The notes beneath the pieces were generated by a model. It worked only from the letters and a program-made list of their open reading frames with translations, searched no databases and was not told the DNA's origin. This document shows positions 55,713 to 64,000 of a stretch of DNA of 64,000 bases, piece by piece. Every line of letters begins with the position of its first letter. Position 1 is the stretch's first letter. The position numbers and the translations under genes are program-made. This stretch comes from Acanthacorydalis orientalis (Eukaryota; Arthropoda; Insecta; Megaloptera; Corydalidae): contig CM068315.1 of NCBI GenBank assembly GCA_034766995.1, forward strand, positions 8,802,510 to 8,866,509, read 5' to 3'.

Positions 55713-55968
55713 AACAGATATGTAAATATAGGTGGATGGATAAAGATAGAATTTATTAAATATTTACACGTCAGTGTTCCTGTTATCGCTAAATTAGATC
55801 ATTCCTAATTTCATTTCTGAATTCGATTAAGTTCATTATTTATTAACGAAAACAAGGTTATGGTTTGAAATTGATGTAAAGTTAAGATCTGACTGTCTGA
55901 AGTTGAAGTCTCCATTTCATGAGACATCTACTTAGTGTTAAACATTAATACTATTGTTGAAATATTAC

Positions 55969-55970
<2 letters not shown>

Positions 55971-56012
<42 letters not shown>
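55971..56012. repeat. (TA)n microsatellite
   Basis: TA tract of about 42 bp. Confidence 0.95.
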
Positions 56013-56015
<3 letters not shown>

Positions 56016-56513
56016 TAAAAAATACAATATTTCTCGAAAATAAAAATAAATGGTTTTAAATTTTATCTTTTGTAAACAGAATAAAATTGAATTTAATAAT
56101 TATGTTTAACAAATCTATAACATATTGTTATAATATTATAATATGCCATACACCGTCTTATATTTATTTGTCAAATCGTTGATACTGTTAGATTATACAA
56201 TTTATTTGATGTTCCATTTATTAATATTTTTTGTAAGAGAAATATGTAGTTAATAACTAGACGGTATTCGATAATTTCAATGTTTGTCTTGAAAAGGAAT
56301 TTATTTTTATTAGTATTTTTTTGTCCAGCTTGTATTAAAATATGCCAAATTAAATTAAAATTTTGAAAAAATATACGAAAATTACACATAGGTATAATAA
56401 TTTTGTAACAAGTTTTGATAATGACAACATTTTATTTTTAATTACTAATAAACAAATCAATTAACGATAAAGATAATAATTCAATGTTATGATGTAAAAC
56501 ACGAATTTATTAT

Positions 56514-56572
<59 letters not shown>
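56514..56572. repeat. (TA)n microsatellite
   Basis: TA tract with one TTTATA interruption, then TGTGTGTGTG. Confidence 0.95.
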
Positions 56573-56574
<2 letters not shown>

Positions 56575-57002
56575 TTGTGTGTGTGTATATGGGTTTGTGT
56601 TTATATGCGTAGTGATGTATGTATTTATTTAATTTAAAGTTGTACATACTTCTTTCAGGGAAAACATTTTCTGTTCTAATAATAATAAACGATAAATAAT
56701 TTATATGATAAATACGAATACAAATATATACGGAAATTTAAAATGTATTACAAGAAAACTAAATTAGTACATAAAATGCGATTGAATATTTTCTGAGTAT
56801 TTACACAATTCTTCTGAAGATCTAAGAATTTACAAGTGTATATATATATATATAAAATTTTATTATATCTATATCTGATTAAATGGTTATAATACCCATC
56901 TGGATTAAGACTGGTAAAAAATTATTTATTATATCTTTAAATATCAAGAGTGACAAATCAAAGGTTAGTGCTAATGGAGATTTTTTTTATATTTTTTATT
57001 TT

Positions 57003-57069
<67 letters not shown>
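57003..57069. repeat. Self-complementary (AC)n(AT)n(GT)n tract
   Basis: About 10 AC units, 10-11 AT units and 13 GT units in perfect order, so the tract is a near-perfect palindrome of over 60 bp. GAGAGA and TGTATGTATG follow. Confidence 0.96.
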
Positions 57070-57546
57070 AGGCTGTGTGAGAGAGAATGTATGTATGTAT
57101 ATAGAACTATTACGTTCATTTAAAGTCACTGGAATGATTTAGTTTAAACATAAATTGCAAAATTGTTAGTTTCTTTTTTAAAATTAACATGTAAACCAAA
57201 GTATTGGAAGCTATTCTGACGTTAATTGAAAATTTTAATTATTATCTATTCTACATAAACAGCATGTTGAAATTATTGGAATCTATCCAGAATCCTTTCA
57301 TCCAACAGGGTAATAATTTATTTTTGCTGACGAACATTATTGGGTTTTTATGTAATTTACATCTTGTATTATAGTATTTATTGTTATAATATTTATATAA
57401 ATATTTTCAACGAAACACAATCTGGAATATATGAACGATATTTTAATTTTCGAATTTATGGTTAAATTATTTTATGGATTTAAATTCATGTTTTATGAAA
57501 ATAATTTAATGTTGATTATTAGTTCAAATTTTGTAAAAAAATACTT

Positions 57547-57547
<1 letters not shown>

Positions 57548-57585
<38 letters not shown>
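57548..57585. repeat. (TA)n microsatellite
   Basis: TA tract of about 38 bp. Confidence 0.94.
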
Positions 57586-57588
<3 letters not shown>

Positions 57589-57677
57589 AATGTTAATGAA
57601 AATTATATTAATGTATATAGTTGAAGATACTTTGTTTTAATTAAAGTTATAAAAAATGAATTTTTGTTTTTCGATAT

Positions 57678-57679
<2 letters not shown>

Positions 57680-57735
<56 letters not shown>
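57680..57735. repeat. (TA)n microsatellite
   Basis: TA tract of about 56 bp. Confidence 0.95.
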
Positions 57736-57737
<2 letters not shown>

Positions 57738-57847
57738 TATAAAACCTATAGGTCATTACTTTTCTTGATATCTCATTTGTATCTCTCAATTATGTCAAAT
57801 CAGTTTAAAATTATAGAATTTATCCTTTTTTATATTTTATTCTGTTA

Positions 57848-57848
<1 letters not shown>

Positions 57849-57911
<63 letters not shown>
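57849..57911. repeat. (TA)n microsatellite
   Basis: TA tract of about 63 bp. Confidence 0.95.
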
Positions 57912-57917
<6 letters not shown>

Positions 57918-58208
57918 AGTTATTAAACGTGTTTTCATTTTCTATACTTCCAATTAATAAATATGACGATTAAAATATTGAAAGATGTTAACATCAGTAA
58001 CGAAAAAAATGTCTTTTAGTGAAATATGCAGTAAAAATGAATATATGAGACTAATGAAGTAGTAAATATTAACTCTTCTATCAAATTTGCAATAGTCTGT
58101 TTGCAATTAAAATAAATTTGCATATGTGGAAGTAAGGTTTGAATAATATTACAGAAACATTTTGCTGTATTACCTTTGATTATTTGATACTCTCTCTTTT
58201 TCTCTTTC

Positions 58209-58209
58209 C

Positions 58210-58262
<53 letters not shown>
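58209..58262. repeat. (TA)n microsatellite
   Basis: TA tract preceded by CTCTCTCTTTTTCTCTTTCC. Confidence 0.95.
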
Positions 58263-58270
<8 letters not shown>

Positions 58271-58479
58271 AAAGGAAAGAAAGACTGAGAAGGAAATACG
58301 ATGTGTAATCCGGTCTGTAAATGAGCAGTGAGTTGATATAAAGAATTAAATTAATTAACATTTTATAAAAAAATGGATATAAAAATATTCTTATAGGTGA
58401 TGATATTCTAAATAGGTGATGTGTAAAAAAAAAATCATTCTATTTATTTAAGATTGTTTTGTCTATCTATTTGGTTGAT

Positions 58480-58800
58480 ACGTTCAATCAAATTTCGAAT
58501 ACTTGCATATTTAGGGACAAGGTCAAAAATTACATATTATGCGTGCCTTTCCATTGGACGTTCGAGTATCGCCTGTGTGTATGATTTTATGTATTTACTT
58601 TTAATTTTCCGTTATTGTCGATATTGAATGTTTGTTTAAGATACATGCTATATCTGTGCTGCGAGCCCGTGATTATTTTTTTATGTCCGATATTAATTTT
58701 AATTACGTTCAGTTAATACCTATTTGTATTATTTACGAGCCATTTGTTCAAAGTATGCTAAAACATCAGAAAGGAATTGAAATTTTGAATGAGAACTGAG
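58480..58800. other. Less A+T-rich island
   Basis: Moderately balanced sequence (GCGTGCCTTTCCATTGGACG, GCTGCGAGCCCGTG words). No gene; 1.4 kb downstream of exon A in the gene's direction. Confidence 0.35.
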
Positions 58801-58989
58801 AAATATATATAAATGGATGAAAATTATTTTCTTTCCTTTATGATTTCATAATATATTATGTATGAATTCTCCTTTCTTATGGACTGTTTTTTTTTTAAAA
58901 AAAAAATTAAGAAAAAAATGTTTCTAATTTAAAGTGCATTGGGTATTTTATACAGCGAATAAAACTGAACAATAAATTTTGAAATGTAC

Positions 58990-58991
<2 letters not shown>

Positions 58992-59032
<41 letters not shown>
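58992..59032. repeat. (TA)n microsatellite
   Basis: TA tract of about 41 bp. Confidence 0.94.
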
Positions 59033-59033
<1 letters not shown>

Positions 59034-59167
59034 CATTATTAATTTTATTAATAATTAATGTATTATGAGTCAATTTTCAATTTTGAAAAGCAGAAACTTC
59101 TCTCCTATATATTTTTTAATATTTTTATATATAATTTTTATAAATTAAATCTTTTGTCTTTTATATG

Positions 59168-59221
<54 letters not shown>
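59168..59221. repeat. (TA)n microsatellite
   Basis: TA tract with one AAATA interruption. Confidence 0.95.
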
Positions 59222-59224
<3 letters not shown>

Positions 59225-60173
59225 CATATTAGTTCCAAAGAAACTTTTTATTGTATTTATAATAATTAACCACACAATAAACTACAATTGTTGTGAAAAC
59301 AGTCGTAGTGGTCTACAACAAACATGAGTCAAATGTAATCATTTTAAGAAGATAAATTTTTCCCTAATGAATTATCTAGCTTTTTAGTCTGACATTTGTG
59401 TTTTTCATTCAAATATTTAGTTAATTAATATAAGGTTAATTATAAATCATGAAAAACATTTATTTATGAAAACATAAAATTTTAGCAAATAAAAATGAGA
59501 CAAATTAATAGTGTTGTATATTTTTCGTTTCATAAATAAAAGTAAGTATAATAATTCGTTTCTAGTTTCACAGAATATTATGAATGTTAAAGTACTGGAT
59601 TAAAATATTTTAATGAAACAGAAACTTTATTATTATATACTTTGTTATTATTATTATAATATGTTATATATATATATATATATACTTTGTTATTATATAT
59701 AATATTATTGTACTTAACCCACGATATTCCATTTTAGATATTATAGTTGATAACATTACAATAAACTGAAATTAAAGCTCCCACAAATTCAGTATTCTTT
59801 GATGTAATGTAATATTATGAAATATATAAAAAATAATATAAAGATTACAATTCAATTGCAATTTGAAATAACTTAATATTATTTTTTGATAATATTTTCG
59901 GAAATTAAATAAAAATAACATAAAAAATTAAAATTAAAGTTTTCTACAAGTTTTCACGATTAATCAAAAAGTATTTCTTTGTTGGCAATTTAAAAAATAC
60001 CGTTGAATTTTTTCTCGATAAAAATAATTATTTATTCACTATACACAAACATTCAAACGTTAACATAAATTTGAAAATGAATGTCTTCTTAAAAAGCTCT
60101 TTTCCATTTATATAAATATTGAATTATATTACTATTCGTACGTGTTATTTATATAAAAACATATAATTCTTAC

Positions 60174-60280
60174 CCTGTAACCACCAAGATTCTTTACTAG
60201 GCATCTGAAAATTGCGTCGCGTCCCACAGGTATTGTTATATTTTCCAGTGGTTCTGCAAAATCCGGCTGGTATGTCATTC
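60174..60280 (-). CDS. DIP/lachesin-type Ig-superfamily protein, exon A (first half of Ig1)
   Basis: This 107-bp exon starts after TTGTTTCAG and ends before GTAAGA. Two bases complete a codon from the previous exon (phase 1 entry), then 35 codons end in phase 0. Peptide: MTYQPDFAEPLENITIPVGR then DAIFRCLVKNLGGYR. This is the N-terminus of mature Ig1: the 'P-x-F-x-EP-x-EN-x-T-x-P-x-GR' A/A' strands and the B-strand cysteine (FRCLV). The phase-0 end joins VGW of exon B to give the usual GYRVGWVKAD. The internal Met is not the start; the signal peptide must be in an upstream exon beyond the window. Confidence 0.93.
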
Positions 60281-60538
60281 CTGAAACAAGCAAATATGTA
60301 TACTTGTGTTGGCGTGTAATATCAGACGAACTAATATAAATTCGCAAGTGTTCCTATACGTTCAATTAAAACACGCAGAAAAAATGAATTCACTGAACTG
60401 AGAGAGTTTTTCAATAAACCTATAGGCGTTGAATTGGGAATATATTGATCCACTTTTATGTACGGTTCACTTAACAGATAGACGTAATGAAAAATGTATT
60501 CAATGTTTTTATTATTACATTTTACTTATTATATTATA

Positions 60539-60543
<5 letters not shown>

Positions 60544-60592
<49 letters not shown>
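60544..60592. repeat. (TA)n microsatellite
   Basis: TA tract of about 49 bp. Confidence 0.95.
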
Positions 60593-60597
<5 letters not shown>

Positions 60598-61234
60598 CAT
60601 ATACACCATACGTACACGTTTACCTACATATCCATTAATGATTGTGCATTTTCATATTGTGTTTCATTTAACTAAAATTGTATATCAAATCTATTCAACC
60701 CATGTAATTATTTCACTTATAAAAAATAAATCATTTATGTTTCATAAATAACATTTTTTTATTGTTTTTTTGATCGAATGAAAATTATTTCAATTGTATA
60801 AAACTTTACATACGATATAAACTTTCTACGAAATTGAATAAATAATAAATAATAATTATAAACTAATTTTTGTTTATAATTTATAATTATTAAAATAATA
60901 ATTACAAATTATATACAAATATCTCTCTTTCTCTCTCTCTCTCTCTATATATATATTATAATAGTTAAAAGTTTACTTTTTCTTAGAATTCTTCAGTTAT
61001 GTTTGTCCTAGTGATTCTTGTAGGCAATCTTCGTTAGTTATTATAAATGAAGCATATTTTTCAAATATATAATTTTAATAAACAATATATAATTTTCAAC
61101 AACCAATATCTTTGCATAAAAAAATCCAATATTAATAAATGTACATTACTACATCTAATAAGATAAATCACTTTTCTCCGGGTATATTTTCTTAATAAAA
61201 TCATATAGGAAATTTCATGAATATATTTCATATT

Positions 61235-61237
<3 letters not shown>

Positions 61238-61287
<50 letters not shown>
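61238..61287. repeat. (TA)n microsatellite
   Basis: TA tract after GTGTG. Confidence 0.95.
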
Positions 61288-61318
61288 TGTACTTATAGAA
61301 TTTATTAAACTTCAGTTA

Positions 61319-61398
61319 TTAGGTCGGTGGAAAAATAATTTCGATTTGTGACCTTTATATTCATATACAAAACCGAAATTATTTCCCTACCGACCTAA
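61319..61398. mobile_element. 80-bp terminal-repeat-only mariner MITE (hairpin)
   Basis: Left arm TTAGGTCGGTGGAAAAATAA, right arm complement TTAGGTCGGTAGGGAAATAA, continuing as ATTTCGATTT and ATTTCGGTTT: about 25 matches in 29 positions, with TA on both sides and about 22 bp between arms. The outer arms are those of the cecropia-type MITEs; the loop (TGACCTTTATATTCATATAC) matches the sequence just inside their 3' terminal repeat, so it is an extreme internal deletion of the same family. The RNA of either strand would fold into one long hairpin. Confidence 0.93.
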
Positions 61399-61405
61399 TA
61401 TTAAA

Positions 61406-61408
<3 letters not shown>

Positions 61409-61455
<47 letters not shown>
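61409..61455. repeat. (TA)n microsatellite
   Basis: TA tract 10 bp right of the hairpin MITE. Confidence 0.95.
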
Positions 61456-61457
<2 letters not shown>

Positions 61458-62110
61458 CTTTATATGGAGTAACGTTTGAATGTATAAAATTAAGAAAAAT
61501 ACTGTAAAATGGATAAATAACAGTTCAGGAACTTTACATAAAAAATTTAAGTCACAAATCTTTCAATGCTTGAAATATATTACAGAAAATGTATATAATA
61601 GTTAAAGTTCTGCGTACAATAAAGAGGATATAAATTCTCAGACCTATTGAATGTCTGAATCTTAAAAGTAAAAATAACTTGTGTTATAAAATAACTTGGC
61701 TGCTTTTCAGTCAAATGTCGAATAAACTTATAAAACGAAATCTATTAAATCTCTAATGTGCAGAAGTTCTTTTAAATATTATTCTTTTAATGTTTGTGAA
61801 ATAATTAAATGTCGTGTAGCAAAAGAGCAGAAAAAAGATTTTTTACCAGATAAATGAAATGTTTTTTGTAACGACATTAAATAATACTTTCAAATCACTG
61901 AACTGAGTAAAAACTTGTAATGATTTATTAATTCTATTTAACGTTACTAAAACAGTAATCATTTATAAACTATAATGTGATATCATAGCAAAACTGAACC
62001 ATTGAAAAAGTGACGTTAATCTAGAATATATTTCGTAACAGTTGCATTTCGAATGACAAAGAATATATATTATATACACTGAATTAATTACGTTATCATT
62101 TCAAGAAGTG

Positions 62111-62111
62111 T

Positions 62112-62180
<69 letters not shown>
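62111..62180. repeat. (TA)n microsatellite
   Basis: TA tract of about 70 bp. Confidence 0.95.
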
Positions 62181-62182
<2 letters not shown>

Positions 62183-64000
62183 AAATATGATTATAAACGA
62201 CATTTGCTCTTTTTGTGTATAGTATTGTTAAATTATTCTATGACTGTACACAATAATTTACTTGTTTATTCAAATTTGAAGTAATTATAAAAATGAAATG
62301 TTTATAATTGGGTTATGTAATTTAATTTATACATTTTTGTTAGTTAATTTCGTTAGTATATATATTTATTAATTAATTTAAATATTAAGAAGTTGCATAT
62401 AAATTAAACGATCAAATTGATCAATAATTAGCAAAAATATTGCAGAAAAAATGTATTATATGCTTAATATTAATTATAATTTTTATATTAATAAGAGATA
62501 AGAAAGAATAATTTTCATATTTTGATTGGAATCATATATTTTATTGTTTAATAAATTTTAATTTAATAATTGAAGTTTAATAAATACAATAAGTACAATA
62601 GATTCATAAATATGAGATACATTTATGAAATTTGCTATATGATTTTATTAAAAAAAATATATCAAGTGAACAGTTATTTATCTTCTTAGATGTAATAATG
62701 TGCTTTTATTAATATTGGAATTTTTTCTAATGTAAAAATATTACCTATTGAAATTAATTATTATATATTTAAAAAATATGCTTCATTTATAATAAATAAT
62801 GAAGATTGCCTACAATAGTGACTGAAACAAATATAATTGAAGAATTGCCTAAGAGAAAGTAAAGTTTTAACTATCACAATTTTTTTATTTAATTTTTATT
62901 TAATCTGTTCGATCGAAATCAAAATTAATGTCGTAGCAAGAGATATATTTTCAGGTGATTGCATAGTATAGTGTTTTTAACATTGAATCGTTATCACAAT
63001 TGTTAGCCAAATTTTATATTCAGGTAATTTTAATAATAATAGAATACAGTATACTTTGAACAGTTCGATTTTTATGCAGTGTCTATTAACATTTATCTCT
63101 AATTATTTTAATTGAAAATTAAAAACATATTTGATACTGTATACGAACAATTGTTTTTGAAGTATGTTATATACTGATTTATCAGTCATAAAACTAGATT
63201 ATAATTTGCCTAGTTAAGTTTCTTGATATCTTTTTTATTATAGTTTCTAGGATTTCACAACGAAAATGAACTTATTTACACAAAATTATGTTTTAACTGT
63301 AAAAGATCATTTGGTAATTTAATTGTTTCACAAATTTTAGTCTATCATATTATAAAGTGTTTTCTTAAAATCGATATGTCTAATATTTTATTTTCCTAAA
63401 AACTAGTTATTTAACTTTAATCTTCATAAAATATAATGGTCAATTTTAATTGAAATTAAATTTGATTAATACTCTGATATTACTGAATAATTCATGATGT
63501 GTGATGTATATGCATCAATTTATACACTATTGTAAATAACTCACAGTACATTGAAGAAAATAGAAATTCTAAAAATAATACAGGGTAATTATATTAAACA
63601 TTTTATGGTAAGAATATTGTGGAGAAAAAATGTTTTCCTTAATTATTGTTTCGGTTTACATTACGTGCTATTAGTATACGAAGAAAAACATGGTTAATTA
63701 AAATTTTAATTAGATATTAATCAAATACGCAAAATTTTAGTCATTTACTGCATATAAGTAATTATTTTTATTAATTTTAATCAAAACAGTGTCCAATTTT
63801 GTTATTTGAATAGTCTTATCATATCCCTTAAACGGCAATTTTTTATTGCAATAAAATGTAAGATAATTTCAAACGCTGACATAAAATAAAACCACGAAAC
63901 CAAAAGATATAACGAAGAGACAGTTTCAATAATCAAATACATTCGATCAAATCTCCGTAAGTGAATGCATTGAAGATAAAAGATATAAAATTTTATCCAA

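Larger units (their letters stand above)
55601..58480. other. A+T-rich intron dense in TA tracts
   Basis: Eight or so microsatellites in 2.9 kb, listed separately where over 40 bp. No gene or transposon recognised. Confidence 0.6.
31145..60173 (-). other. 29-kb intron between exons A and B
   Basis: Donor GTAAGA at 60168-60173 and acceptor AG at 31145-31146 (minus strand); phase 0. It contains most of the mariner elements, the inverted repeats and the largest unique island (53470-54740). Confidence 0.88.
58801..60173. other. A+T-rich intron next to exon A
   Basis: TA tracts at 58992-59032 and 59168-59221, a T10A10 junction at 58887-58906, and otherwise unique A+T-rich DNA. Confidence 0.6.
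60281..64000 (-). other. Intron upstream of exon A (partial)
   Basis: Ends at the acceptor AG (60281-60282). Contains four large TA tracts, a CT-run at about 60925-60946 and the 80-bp mariner hairpin. From 62181 to 64000 it is A+T-rich with no recognisable feature. Confidence 0.8.

Overview
This is an intron-dominated segment of an animal nuclear genome, very A+T-rich, with dozens of (TA)n microsatellites. The gene content points to an insect. Three spliced exons on the minus strand encode parts of two immunoglobulin domains of a Dpr-interacting-protein (DIP)/lachesin-type neuronal adhesion protein, a family typical of arthropods. The transposons fit too: several mariner lineages, piggyBac, hAT and pogo-like MITEs, and an RTE-type LINE with an ATGATG-type tail. 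I favour Hymenoptera on base composition and repeat style, but nothing in the window proves it.

Host gene (minus strand, 5' to 3' = high to low coordinates): exon A (60174-60280, first half of Ig1), a 29-kb intron, exon B (30959-31144, second half of Ig1), a 27-kb intron, and exon C (3430-3616, first half of Ig2). The signal-peptide exons lie beyond 64000; the rest of Ig2, any Ig3 and the membrane anchor lie before position 1. All three exons have AG/GT borders, and the A/B and B/C junctions are phase 0, so the reading frame joins cleanly.

Intron contents. (1) Mariner elements: one full-length element with a single internal stop (33277-34570); one short element with perfect terminal repeats and an in-frame deletion in the transposase (41615-42531); seven copies of a roughly 500-590 bp 'TTAGGTTGG' (cecropia/Hsmar1-like) MITE that keeps only the N-terminal helix-turn-helix half, an 80-bp terminal-repeat-only hairpin of the same family (61319-61398), and a related 764-bp element (15437-16200); four copies of a 'GAGGGTTGTTTGATAAGT' element that keep only the catalytic half; and one abutting degraded fragment. 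(2) piggyBac-type remnants at 2497-3117, 9446-10049, 12902-13462 and 21343-21830, three of which keep C-terminal transposase coding. (3) A hAT MITE with an exact 8-bp target duplication (5289-5777). (4) Two pogo/Tigger-like MITEs (25560-26111, 52391-52881). (5) RTE LINE 3' ends (27659-27723, 28925-29674). (6) Unclassified repeats: a 395-bp unit in inverted orientation (44984/47018), a mobile unit of about 440 bp with a visible empty site (50302; second copy 47893-49246), a minisatellite with embedded microsatellites (17641-18452), and inverted arms around a unique island (10185/11274).

Between these are less A+T-rich, apparently single-copy islands (for example 3770-4600, 10780-11230, 16440-17050, 22840-23580, 34570-35170, 38390-39150, 53470-54740). 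They hold no convincing genes and are the best candidates for conserved intronic regulatory DNA. No tRNA, rRNA, CRISPR or bacterial-type feature is present.
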